A stretch of DNA of 38,693 nucleotides from Candidatus Enterocloster faecavium (GTDB taxonomy: Bacteria; Bacillota; Clostridia; Lachnospirales; Lachnospiraceae). Numbering within the stretch: position 1 is the first letter of the stretch; each line of letters starts with the position of its first letter. Under the pieces are notes generated by a model, which was given only the letters and a program-made list of their open reading frames with translations, was not told where the DNA came from and did not search any database. Location: NCBI GenBank assembly GCA_019118585.1, contig DWYS01000167.1, positions 1 through 38,693 on the forward strand, written 5' to 3'. Both the position numbers and the translations under genes were made by a program. This document shows positions 8,841 to 18,071 of this stretch, in pieces.

Positions 8841-10037
8841 TTACGGATTCTTAGGCTTTCCGCACTCCGTACAGAACTTTCCTGTATTGACGGCCCCGCA
8901 GCTGCAGGTCCAGGAGCCGGAAGCAGGCCTGGGCGTTCCGCACTCACTGCAGAATTTTCCGCTGTTCTGGTTCCCGCAGTTGGGACAATACCATACCTGG
9001 CCCTTGGGAGCAGCTGCGGCGGGCTGTCCGGCATTCTGAGCCATCTGCATCTGCTGCAGGTTGGTCCCGGAGGCAGCCCCCATAAAACCTCCTCCTGTCT
9101 GCATCCCGAATCCCATCCCCATAAAACCGGCCATGGAACCGGCGGAATTGGAGCCGGCCGCCTTCAGGCCCTCCGCGATGGAGCTCTGCACATACCCCTC
9201 CCGCACTGCGGGGTCCCCCATCATGGCTCCCTTGTTGCGCATATTGATCAGATTCTGGGATTCCTCGTCGTAGGAGATGCTGGCAATCCCCACCGCCTGG
9301 ATCTCCATCCCCCGCATCCGGTTCCACTCCTCATCCAGGGTCTGGGCCATATAGCTTCCCAGCTCCCGGCTCTTGGACGGTACATAGGAAATCCGCACAC
9401 CGTCAGCAGACATCTGATTGAGCGCCGTCTGGAAAGCCTCCATAAACTCTGACAGATACTGCTGGTTGACGTCCTCCATCTCCACCCTGTCCTGGTTTTT
9501 TGGAATGACTTCCCGGTAAAACTTCAGGGGGTCCGTGATCTTCACGGAGTAGGTCCCGTGCGCCCGCAGAAACAGCTCCGCGTTATAAAAATTATCAAAA
9601 TAGTTTACCGCGTTGCGGGTGCCGAACTTCAGTCCTTTGATCTCCTGGAGATTGATATAATAAACCTTCTGAACCCCCGGCGTGATCCCACCAAACCGGA
9701 TCCGGTTGAAGGATTCCTTCAGAGCCTCCCCGAACTGCCCGTTGAAAAGAGAAGGCATGGAGCTGTTCTCTACCTTGTAGTAGCCCTCCTCCGCCGTATA
9801 GTCTACCACTTTTCCTCCGTCCACCAGCATCATAAACTGATTGGGGTAGACATGGATCAGAGAGCCGTCGGATACCACATCCCCGCTTCCTTTGGTATTG
9901 GAACCGCGCCCTTTTCTTACCTGGACTCCGCGGACAAAGACCGTCTGGTCCCCCATATCATCCGGCTCTATGGCCTCCAGCCACTGATCCCCCAGAGCCG
10001 AACCTGCTGCCTGTGTCACCGCTTTTATAATTCCCAT
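8841..10037 (-). CDS. SPFH-domain protein with double zinc-ribbon C-terminus (YdjI/virion-core-like)
   Basis: MGIIKAVTQAAGSALGDQWLEAIEPDDMGDQTVFVRG N-terminus; SPFH-like body; C-terminal CPNCGNQNSGKFCSECG and CSCGAVNTGKFCTECG. Confidence 0.85.
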   Translation of the reverse strand: MGIIKAVTQAAGSALGDQWLEAIEPDDMGDQTVFVRGVQVRKGRGSNTKGSGDVVSDGSLIHVYPNQFMMLVDGGKVVDYTAEEGYYKVENSSMPSLFNGQFGEALKESFNRIRFGGITPGVQKVYYINLQEIKGLKFGTRNAVNYFDNFYNAELFLRAHGTYSVKITDPLKFYREVIPKNQDRVEMEDVNQQYLSEFMEAFQTALNQMSADGVRISYVPSKSRELGSYMAQTLDEEWNRMRGMEIQAVGIASISYDEESQNLINMRNKGAMMGDPAVREGYVQSSIAEGLKAAGSNSAGSMAGFMGMGFGMQTGGGFMGAASGTNLQQMQMAQNAGQPAAAAPKGQVWYCPNCGNQNSGKFCSECGTPRPASGSWTCSCGAVNTGKFCTECGKPKNP

Positions 10038-10080
10038 TCTCCATTTCTCCTTTTCTTTCTATCTTTCATCCTGCTTTGTT

Positions 10081-11013
10081 CTAAACTGCCGTTTTCTTCT
10101 CCTCCGGGCGGAGCCGTTTCTTCTTGATGGGGTCCACGCAGCGGACTGCGAAAAACAGAAGAACTCCGCTCAGTGCGAGCTGCAGCACAATGCTCGTAAA
10201 TACCCAGTGCTCCATGATCCAGCCCTTGAACTGCACGCCCATAGCCCGGCACATGCTCTCAATCCCCATGCCGCTTTCCGCCGGTCCGTTCATCACCGTA
10301 TAAAAAGTAGCCGCAGGGTTTAACAGCAGCAGATAAAAGGCCGCGCCGGCCGTAGGCCTGGCCATCTCCCCCGCTGCCCGTACCGCGCCGCCATAGCGGC
10401 TTAAATGGGTGGAAGACAAAGCCATGGCAAACCGGTTGGCAAAGTAGGTCCCCGCCACCAAAAGCCCGATTACCCCGTAGGTGCAGACGGAGGCCAGCGT
10501 AGAGCGCTTAAAAACAGCCGAGAAGAAGATGCCCATGCTCCCGGCCACCAGTGCGACTGCCACATAGCAGAGCAGCAGAGCTGCCAGGTCCATCCAGGTG
10601 ATCCCTCCAAACACCAGCACCATGGAAATAGGCGGAAAACTGGAAACTACCAGCAGCACCATCACGCTCAGAGCGCTCATCAGTTTTCCGGAAACGATCT
10701 GAGCCGGCGTCAGCAGGGTGGTCAGCATCAGATCCAGTGTCTGCCTCTCCCTCTCTCCGCTGATGGAGGCCGCCGTCAGTGCCGGTACGATAAACAGCAG
10801 CATGATAAATTCCAAAGCGGCCAAAAGCTCATACATCTGCATAAAACTGGTATACTGAATGGAAGCAGAAGCCCTTACCTGGGCCATGACCGAGTACATG
10901 TTCAGCAGAGCCACCGCGGACAGAATGCCATTGAACACCATCACGATCATGGGGAGGCGGATGCTGCGCACATTCACCCTGGCTTCCCTTTTATAAACCG
11001 GATTCTGCTTCAT
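10081..11013 (-). CDS. ABC transporter permease (ABC-2 type)
   Basis: 310 aa with 6 or more TM segments; ISGERERQTLDLMLTTLLTPAQIVSGKL motif of ABC-2 permeases; overlaps the upstream ATPase gene. Confidence 0.85.
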   Translation of the reverse strand: MKQNPVYKREARVNVRSIRLPMIVMVFNGILSAVALLNMYSVMAQVRASASIQYTSFMQMYELLAALEFIMLLFIVPALTAASISGERERQTLDLMLTTLLTPAQIVSGKLMSALSVMVLLVVSSFPPISMVLVFGGITWMDLAALLLCYVAVALVAGSMGIFFSAVFKRSTLASVCTYGVIGLLVAGTYFANRFAMALSSTHLSRYGGAVRAAGEMARPTAGAAFYLLLLNPAATFYTVMNGPAESGMGIESMCRAMGVQFKGWIMEHWVFTSIVLQLALSGVLLFFAVRCVDPIKKKRLRPEEKKTAV

Positions 11014-11953
11014 AGGACAACACCGACCTTTCCTCTTCCTGATCCGTCAGCTGCATAAATACGGACTCCAGGCTCCCCGGCTCCCGGACGAAGCTGCTGA
11101 CCATCACCCCTGCTCCAACGAGCTCAGCCAAAAGCCCCGCTTCCTCCTCCTGGTCCCCGGAAAAATGGATGCTGATCTCCTGGTCCCGCACGGTAATGGT
11201 CTGCACCATCGGATTGTTCTTGAGCATGACCAGAGCCTGGTCCAGGTTCCGGCAGACGGTGATCACCAGAGGCTTGGAGGTATTGACCCTTGCCAGGATG
11301 TCCTCCATATTCCCCTCTGCCAGAAGCCGTCCCTGGTCCAAAATCCCAATATCCGTACACAGCTCGGAAAGCTCCGAGAGCACATGGGAACTGATGAGGA
11401 TCGTCTTTCCTGCCTCCTGCAGTTCTCTTAAAATCTCCCGGAATTCAAACCTGGTTCTGGGATCCAGCCCGGAGGTGGGCTCATCCAGGATCAGGATTGC
11501 CGGGTCGTGGATCAGAGCCCTGGCCAGGCAGAGGCGCTGCTTCATGCCCCTGGAAAGACCGTCCACATAAAAATCCATCCGCTCATCCAGACCCACCTGC
11601 TCCAGAAGAGCCAGACAGCGCTTTCTGGCCAGAAGTCCGTCCATATGGTAGCAGGAGGCAAAAAACTCCATGTATTCCCCCACTGTCAGATTGTCATAAA
11701 CCCCAAAGAAATCCGGCACATATCCGATCTGAGTCTTCAGCTCCCCTTCAAATCCGGTCACATCCCTGCCGTCAATCAGCACCTGGCCGCTGTCCGCCTC
11801 CAGAAGCCCCGTCATGATCTTGATCGCAGTTGTTTTCCCCGCTCCGTTTGGCCCTACAAAGCCGTACAGAGCGCCGTCCCCCACCGTCATGGTCAGTCCG
11901 TTCAGAGCGTGGAATTTTCCATAAGCCTTGTGAAGCTCCCTGATTTCCAGCAT
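10991..11953 (-). CDS. ABC transporter ATP-binding protein
   Basis: GFVGPNGAGKTTAIKIMTGL, LSRGMKQRLCLARALIHDPAILILDEPTSGLDP. Confidence 0.95.
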   Translation of the reverse strand: MLEIRELHKAYGKFHALNGLTMTVGDGALYGFVGPNGAGKTTAIKIMTGLLEADSGQVLIDGRDVTGFEGELKTQIGYVPDFFGVYDNLTVGEYMEFFASCYHMDGLLARKRCLALLEQVGLDERMDFYVDGLSRGMKQRLCLARALIHDPAILILDEPTSGLDPRTRFEFREILRELQEAGKTILISSHVLSELSELCTDIGILDQGRLLAEGNMEDILARVNTSKPLVITVCRNLDQALVMLKNNPMVQTITVRDQEISIHFSGDQEEEAGLLAELVGAGVMVSSFVREPGSLESVFMQLTDQEEERSVLSYEAESGL

Positions 11954-14443
11954 CTACTCACTCCTTCCGATTACCGTCACAATGGGAAGAATAATATTTC
12001 CCATATAATCCTCCGCCTGGTCGTACAGATAGCGGACCGTCAGCGTATTGCCCGGGGACAGATACGGGTCCAGATCCTCTCTGGAGTAGGTGCCGGTAAC
12101 GCTGTCCATCCGGTCGTAATTTCCTGTATTGTAATTGTAAAAATACACATCTCCCGTAAAGGGGACCGTATAGTTGTACCGAAGGCTGTCAAGGATCTGC
12201 TCTGACTGGGAGCGGAACTGAACCTGCACCACCTCCGTATCATTTCCCAGATAATATTCCAGGATCAGGGGCGTCACGCTGTACATGGTGTTGGTGGAGG
12301 CAAAGTATTCCCCGCTGATGACCTCCGGGTCTCTGGGAAGGGAGGAATAGTATACATAGCTGTCCCTGGTGAAATCCACCTCCAGAGGAGCGGTAATCAA
12401 TGTGGTCCCATAGGTTTCCCCTGCCGGCTCCCTCAGAAAATCCTTCCGTCCGCCGCTCTGGACAAATCCCACAATTCTGGCCTCCTGACGGTAGGTATCC
12501 AGAGACTGTCCCATGTAAAAGGACAGCAGGTTCGTTCTCTGGACCGCCTGCATATTGGCCTCGCCCTCAGCAGTGCCGGCCGCGGTTCTGGAAGCTCCGG
12601 TCACCTGCTCCGCCATCACATATCCATAATTGGCTGCCCCGTAGATGACCTCCCGGCCGCCTAAATCCACGGTCTCTCCAGGTTCGATGCGTCCGATCAT
12701 CACCATCTGATCGTACAGGAGCAGAGCCGCATTCTCCAGGGGCTCCGGGTAGCTGCTGGTGATGGTTCCGGATATTTCCCCGTCGAAGAAACGGATATCC
12801 CCCTGAAAACCTTCCCCTTCATTTTCCCCGCTGCGCTCCATCATAAAGTATTTGGATTCAAAGGCCCCTGTCTGTCCGGCACTGATCCTGGTCGCATCCT
12901 GGTCAAAACGCATGGAGATCGAGGGCTCCTCATCCCCGTTAAATTCCGGTTTTGCCTGTTCATAGTAGGCACTCTGGGTAATGGGGTAAACCTGGTATTC
13001 CGGATTCAGGCAGACCCGGTACGGGCGCTTGCTGGGAGCACGCATATTGATGAAGGTCATTTCCGATTCCCCGTCCGGACCTGCATCGATGATGGAGGCA
13101 TAGGTAAAAAAGGGACCTGAAAAACGGGTGGAGGTGCTCATCACGACCATAAAGCCGGTTCCGGCCAGGGCCAGAAGCAGCACGCCGGGATAGTAATACC
13201 GGCGCAGCCCCCGATGCTTTAAGAAAAAGTAAAGCCCCGGCCCCACTAAGATCACATAGGCGGCAGCCACAATGGTGTACAGCCCCACATCCGGCAGACG
13301 TTCCACATCCCCCGTATTGATCAGGTTCTGAACCGCCCAGAACTGTTCCGATGTGGTCCCGTCGGAAAGACGGACAATGCTCTGAATCCGGTTTTCCCCC
13401 AACAGAGCAGTAAACATCCGGTCCACATAGGTGATGTTCTCCCGGCAGAACTCCTCAATATCCCCGAAGTCGTAGACCGCAGCCGCTACCAGACCGCTTC
13501 CCGCCTGGGCGGCGGACAGCACCGTCACCTCATCGCTGGAGAGAATCTCCTTGGCCCCATTGAGATAAACGTCCGTGCAGGTCAGGGGAATGGTGGCGCT
13601 GGCAGGACTGTCCTGTGCAAACTCCACCCCCATATTGATATCCCGCTCCTCCGCATCGGGCAGCGGACTCTCCAGGATCTCATCCCCGAAGGCGTTCATG
13701 ACCTCTTCCCCGTGGGCCCCTGTGCCAAAAAGCAGAACGCCCCCGCGTCCTACCCACTCCCAGATGGCCTCCACCTGGGAAACGGACAGGCGGGAGGTAT
13801 CAAAATCGGAAATCAGGAGCACATCCAGCTGGTCCAGCCCCAGCCCGTCCGAAGGGATCATCTGGGGCGTCAGCTCAATGGTCCTGGTCCGCAGGGTGCT
13901 GTAGCTTACGCCCACATTATTCAGATAGCCCAGCTTGTCCATGGAATCACTTAAAACTCCGATAAACAGCTGAGCCGTTCCTTCCTCTACATCCAGTTTC
14001 AGGCGCTTGCTGGCGATCTCCTGTCCTTCCTCATCCAGCACCTTCAGATACATCTGGTCAATCTGGCCTCCCAGGGAAATGCTTAAATCCCGCTCCTCCT
14101 TCTGCCCTTCCTCCAGCTCCACAGGATATTCATAGCGGTAGATCGTGTAGTCCGACTCCATCGTCAGCACGCAGAGGGTTCCTGAAAAGCTGCCCTCCTC
14201 CCGGTTCTCCAAATTTACCTTGATAGGCAGGAACCGGCCGCTTTTGGCCATATTCTGGTAGCCGTAGACCGCATCCAGAAGGATCCTTCCGCCCTCCAGG
14301 CCGCTTTCTCCGGTTGTCTCCTGGCCGTATGCCGTAAACGTCAAAAAGACGCAGCAGGCCGCTGCAGCCAGAAGCCTGGCTGCCCACCGGATGCGTCTTT
14401 CCCCTTTCTCTTTCCTGTTCAGGGCTGGATCTCTGTCTGTCAT
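11954..14443 (-). CDS. Large exported membrane protein with class-I GATase-like (GldG/DUF4350-like) region
   Basis: N-terminal signal (WAARLLAAAACCVFLTFTAYGQ), central TM pair, and DVLLISDFDTSRLSVSQVEAIWEWVGRGGVLLFGTG GATase-like segment. Start 14443 supported by GGAGA upstream. Confidence 0.65.
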   Translation of the reverse strand: MTDRDPALNRKEKGERRIRWAARLLAAAACCVFLTFTAYGQETTGESGLEGGRILLDAVYGYQNMAKSGRFLPIKVNLENREEGSFSGTLCVLTMESDYTIYRYEYPVELEEGQKEERDLSISLGGQIDQMYLKVLDEEGQEIASKRLKLDVEEGTAQLFIGVLSDSMDKLGYLNNVGVSYSTLRTRTIELTPQMIPSDGLGLDQLDVLLISDFDTSRLSVSQVEAIWEWVGRGGVLLFGTGAHGEEVMNAFGDEILESPLPDAEERDINMGVEFAQDSPASATIPLTCTDVYLNGAKEILSSDEVTVLSAAQAGSGLVAAAVYDFGDIEEFCRENITYVDRMFTALLGENRIQSIVRLSDGTTSEQFWAVQNLINTGDVERLPDVGLYTIVAAAYVILVGPGLYFFLKHRGLRRYYYPGVLLLALAGTGFMVVMSTSTRFSGPFFTYASIIDAGPDGESEMTFINMRAPSKRPYRVCLNPEYQVYPITQSAYYEQAKPEFNGDEEPSISMRFDQDATRISAGQTGAFESKYFMMERSGENEGEGFQGDIRFFDGEISGTITSSYPEPLENAALLLYDQMVMIGRIEPGETVDLGGREVIYGAANYGYVMAEQVTGASRTAAGTAEGEANMQAVQRTNLLSFYMGQSLDTYRQEARIVGFVQSGGRKDFLREPAGETYGTTLITAPLEVDFTRDSYVYYSSLPRDPEVISGEYFASTNTMYSVTPLILEYYLGNDTEVVQVQFRSQSEQILDSLRYNYTVPFTGDVYFYNYNTGNYDRMDSVTGTYSREDLDPYLSPGNTLTVRYLYDQAEDYMGNIILPIVTVIGRSE

Positions 14444-14456
14444 ATCATGCTCTCCA

Positions 14457-15593
14457 TCAGTCAATGGCATCAAAATGCTCTTTATTAATATCAAAATGCA
14501 CCTGAAGCTTTACCGTAAATACCGTTCCGTTCAGATCGCTGGACACCCCGATGCTGCCCCCGTGCATCTCCACAATCTCCTTGGCAATGGCCAGTCCCAG
14601 TCCCGTTCCCCCCGTAGAGCTGGAGCGGGACTGCTCCACCCGGTAGAATTTATTGAAGATCAGGGGGAGCTCCTCCGGCGGGATTACAAAGCCGTAGTTG
14701 GTCACGGACACGGAGACCACCTCTTCCTCCGCCCGGATCTGGACCAGCACCCGCTTTCCGTCAGCCCCGTATTTAATGGCATTTCCGATCAGATTGTCAA
14801 ACAGGCGGGCTAACAGGGTGCCGTCGGCTGTAATGGTCTTGGCCGGCACATTGCTCTGAAGGTCATAGGACAGCCCCTTTTGGGCAAAGCTGGGATAGGA
14901 CTCCTCCAGCAGCTGGCTTAAAAGCTTCACAATGTCCAGCTGGGTCACATGCATGGCGATCTTTCCATAGTTCAGCTTTGTAAATCCAAACAGATCCTGG
15001 ATCAGCTTCTCAAGACGCTTGGATTTCCCATAGGCAATCTCTATGTACTTGCTCTGAAGTTCAGGCTCCAGGGAGGGATTCCGTTCCAGAAGTTCCAGAT
15101 ATCCGATGATAGAGGTAAGAGGGGTCCTCAGGTCATGGGCCACATTGGTAATCAGCTCATTTTTCGTCCGCTCCGACTCCCGCTCTTTCTCCATCAGACG
15201 GCGGATATCCTCCGCCATCTTGTTTAGATTGGCCGCCATGCCGGAAAACTCATCGTCTCCCACCACCTTCACTGTGGTGTTTAAATTTCCCTCGGACAGA
15301 TCCTGAATGGCATCGGAAATCTGGTTCATATACCGGATCGAAGGCCCCTGCAGGAACAGCAGGGTGCCGGAGAACAGCAGGATGCCAAAGAGCACATAGA
15401 GAAGCACCACCAGCGGCTGGGAACCGGAAATCGCTTCCAGAAGCCTTCCCTGATGGCCCTGCTCCCTCAGATACCGGACCAGCATGGAAATATTGGCCAC
15501 CAGAAAGATCTCCACCAGGCAGGTGATAATGGCGCTGTAGATGATGTTCATCACAATTCTGGCATAGTAACGCCTGCTTACATCATTTTTCAA
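14457..15593 (-). CDS. HAMP-containing sensor histidine kinase
   Basis: Two TM segments, HAMP, H-box NVAHDLRTPLTSIIGYLE, N-box LFDNLIGNAIKY, G-box GGTGLGLAIAKEI. TTG start. Confidence 0.95.
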   Translation of the reverse strand: MKNDVSRRYYARIVMNIIYSAIITCLVEIFLVANISMLVRYLREQGHQGRLLEAISGSQPLVVLLYVLFGILLFSGTLLFLQGPSIRYMNQISDAIQDLSEGNLNTTVKVVGDDEFSGMAANLNKMAEDIRRLMEKERESERTKNELITNVAHDLRTPLTSIIGYLELLERNPSLEPELQSKYIEIAYGKSKRLEKLIQDLFGFTKLNYGKIAMHVTQLDIVKLLSQLLEESYPSFAQKGLSYDLQSNVPAKTITADGTLLARLFDNLIGNAIKYGADGKRVLVQIRAEEEVVSVSVTNYGFVIPPEELPLIFNKFYRVEQSRSSSTGGTGLGLAIAKEIVEMHGGSIGVSSDLNGTVFTVKLQVHFDINKEHFDAID

Positions 15594-16287
15594 TCTTATA
15601 ACCTACTCCCCATACCGTAGTAATGATCTTGTTCTGTCTGGTGTCCTCCTTCATCTTCCCCCGAAGTCTCCGGATATGTACCATAACGGTATTGTTAGCC
15701 TCATAAACCTTCTCATTCCACACCTTCTCAAAAATCTCATCGGTGCTGAATACCCGTCCCGGGTTGGATGCCAGAAGATAAAGGATATCGAACTCAATGG
15801 GCGTCAGCTTGATCTCCTCTCCGTCCACGACTACCTTGTGATTGTCCTTGTTGATGACCATTCCCTTGATGGAAATTTCATTTCCCACCCGGTCCCTGGC
15901 CGCGCTGTTGGGATTTAACTGTGTGTACCGCCTCAGCTGGGACTTCACCCTCGCCGTCAGTTCCAGAGGATTAAAGGGCTTCACCACGTAATCGTCCGCC
16001 CCGGTTCCCAGTCCCAGAATCTTATCCAGGTCCGTGGACTTGGCGCTGAGCATAATAATGGGAATGTTGTTGGTCTCCCGGATTTTCTTGCACATATCCA
16101 GCCCGTTCATCCCCGGCATCATAATATCCAGAAGCACCAGGTGGATATCCTCCTTATCCAGGATCTCCAGGCCCTGGGCAGCATTCTCCGCCTTGAATAC
16201 TTTATATCCATCGCTGACCAGATAAATTTCAATCAGGTCCGCAATCTCTTTTTCGTCATCCACAACCAGAATGTTGATATCAGGCAT
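15583..16287 (-). CDS. OmpR/PhoB-family response regulator
   Basis: NILVVDDEKEIADLIEIYL, LVLLDIMMPGMNG, IIMLSAKS, DYVVKPFNPLEL, winged helix VHIRRLRGKM. Start at 16287 after AAGGAGG. Confidence 0.95.
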   Translation of the reverse strand: MPDINILVVDDEKEIADLIEIYLVSDGYKVFKAENAAQGLEILDKEDIHLVLLDIMMPGMNGLDMCKKIRETNNIPIIMLSAKSTDLDKILGLGTGADDYVVKPFNPLELTARVKSQLRRYTQLNPNSAARDRVGNEISIKGMVINKDNHKVVVDGEEIKLTPIEFDILYLLASNPGRVFSTDEIFEKVWNEKVYEANNTVMVHIRRLRGKMKEDTRQNKIITTVWGVGYKIEK

Positions 16288-16476
16288 GGCTTTTCCTCCT
16301 TCATGTTTAACCTCATGATACCGGACTGCTGTGCTGACACACTCCCGCAATCCTCAAAGACATTCTATCACATCTTCCTTTCTTTTTCCTTACTTTTTTC
16401 ATGAGATTTACCGGGAATTTGTGGCAGCCGTTCAGGGCGGCGGGAAAATGGGAGGGAATACAGGCGTTCCGCTTGC

Positions 16477-17229
16477 TTATGATCCGGTTCCTTTCTCCCC
16501 GTGATGTCCTCCCTTGCCATGGCAGCCCTGGCCGCGGAAGTTCTCTCCTGACAGTTCGGCAATCCGCTGACGGATCTCTTTCATGGACATATTTCTGACC
16601 TCCTCCGGCTCAACATCCGGGTCCAATGCCAAAAGTTCCTGATAGGCCCTGTATTTCCCGCAGGAAAGCCCCATCTCATGGGCCAAAGCGGCTTCGCCGG
16701 AATCCATGGAATAGCAGTGGGCGTTTTCATGGCCGGAAGCGCAGACTTCCATCTGGGTCAGTATCCTTCCGCACTGCCTTTCGCTGGTTCCTGCCACCGC
16801 GATCGTCAGCGCCCCGTCCTCGGAAAGCAGGGAGGCGATGCGCCCGTCCGCCAGGATCTCCTCCACCGCCTGGGTATACGTTTGGTACATCACATCCAGT
16901 GAATCTGCCAGTTCCTTTCCGTCATCGTTATAGCCCTCAACAGAGACCACCCGGTCGAAGCGGTTGATGCCCAGCTCCAGGGAGGGGTTGATGTCTATGC
17001 TGATGGAGGCGGTGGGCGTAAAGTACAGCCACCGGACATTTCCGGCCAGCAGGACGAAGAAAAAGCACGCGAGGGCAGGCGCCAGGAACCGGAATCTGCC
17101 GGCACAAAAACGCCTTTTTGCATGTTTCTCTCTCTCCTGTGCAATATAGTCCCTGGTCCTCTCCTTCAGCTCTTCCGGCGCATGGATTTGGTTAAACGCG
17201 TCTCTGATCCGGTCATTCATCCTCTTCAC
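16477..17229 (-). CDS. RsgI-like membrane anti-sigma factor
   Basis: Cytosolic N-terminus, single TM (FLAPALACFFFVLLAGNV), then SISIDINPSLELGINRFDRVVSVEGYNDDGKEL typical of RsgI ectodomains; His/Gly/Cys-rich C-terminus. Confidence 0.8.
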   Translation of the reverse strand: MKRMNDRIRDAFNQIHAPEELKERTRDYIAQEREKHAKRRFCAGRFRFLAPALACFFFVLLAGNVRWLYFTPTASISIDINPSLELGINRFDRVVSVEGYNDDGKELADSLDVMYQTYTQAVEEILADGRIASLLSEDGALTIAVAGTSERQCGRILTQMEVCASGHENAHCYSMDSGEAALAHEMGLSCGKYRAYQELLALDPDVEPEEVRNMSMKEIRQRIAELSGENFRGQGCHGKGGHHGEKGTGS

Positions 17230-17695
17230 CTCCCAGCTTCTCCCTCAGCAGCTGCCTGGCGCGATTTAAAAGTGTGTACACAGTATTGACGTTTTTTCCC
17301 AGAATGCGGCTGATCTGAGGCGCACTGAAACCCTCATAATAATGCAGGTAAACCACATCCTTGTACTTGGCCGGGAGAGAGAGGACCGCCTCCAGGACCT
17401 CTCTGTGCTCTTCCTTCAGAGGTGCAGCCTGCTCCATGACCTCATCCAGCGATACGGTCCTGCTGCGGAAAAAACTTTTCAGCATGTCCCGGCAGGCATT
17501 GATCGTCACACGGATCAGCCATGCCTTCTCATGTTCCCGGCTTTCAAAAGAAATACAACTAAGGACATACTTCAAAAATACCGTTTGAAATATGTCCTCC
17601 GTATCCACGTAATTTTTTAAATGCAGCATACAGAGCCGCCGAACCATATCTCCATATTGCTCGATGGCCCTGTTTACCTCTTGCTCACTCCGCAT
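17213..17695 (-). CDS. ECF-type sigma-70 family RNA polymerase sigma factor
   Basis: 160 aa; region 2 DTEDIFQTVFLKYV and region 4 LPAKYKDVVYLHYYEGFSAPQISRILGKNVNTVYTLLNRARQLLREKL. Confidence 0.93.
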   Translation of the reverse strand: MRSEQEVNRAIEQYGDMVRRLCMLHLKNYVDTEDIFQTVFLKYVLSCISFESREHEKAWLIRVTINACRDMLKSFFRSRTVSLDEVMEQAAPLKEEHREVLEAVLSLPAKYKDVVYLHYYEGFSAPQISRILGKNVNTVYTLLNRARQLLREKLGGEEDE

Positions 17696-17718
17696 GTTTT
17701 TGCACTGTCGGCTCCCTC

Positions 17719-17958
17719 TTATCTGTATGCACAGCCATATCCCCGGCCGCAGCCCATTCCATGGCCCCGGCCATGGCCCAGCCCGGTTTTGGGGCAGGTG
17801 TTGTCATGATGGTTGTCGCAGATGCCGTCTCCGTCGGCATCCACATAGTAACAGCCGCTGCCGCAGGTGCCGCCGTGGTGTCCTGCCGCGAACGCGCTGG
17901 TCGTACCAATGGTCAAGAGAGCTCCTGCCGTCAGGATTCCTGCTATTAATTTTTTCAC
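17719..17958 (-). CDS. Small exported Cys/His/Gly-rich protein with DxDxDG loop
   Basis: GTG start with GGAGG; signal peptide VKKLIAGILTAGALLTIGTTSAFA, then AGHHGGTCGSGCYYVDADGDGICDNHHDNTCPKTGLGHGRGHGMGCGRGYGCAYR. Confidence 0.75.
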   Translation of the reverse strand: MKKLIAGILTAGALLTIGTTSAFAAGHHGGTCGSGCYYVDADGDGICDNHHDNTCPKTGLGHGRGHGMGCGRGYGCAYR

Positions 17959-18071
17959 GCTGATTCCTCCGTCCATTTTAAGGTAGCCTTTTGGGGCTTC
18001 ATCTATCATACGAATGAGCCCCGCCAATCCATTCAAATTTCCGAAAAAATTTTTATTTTTTTCTCTCCGGC

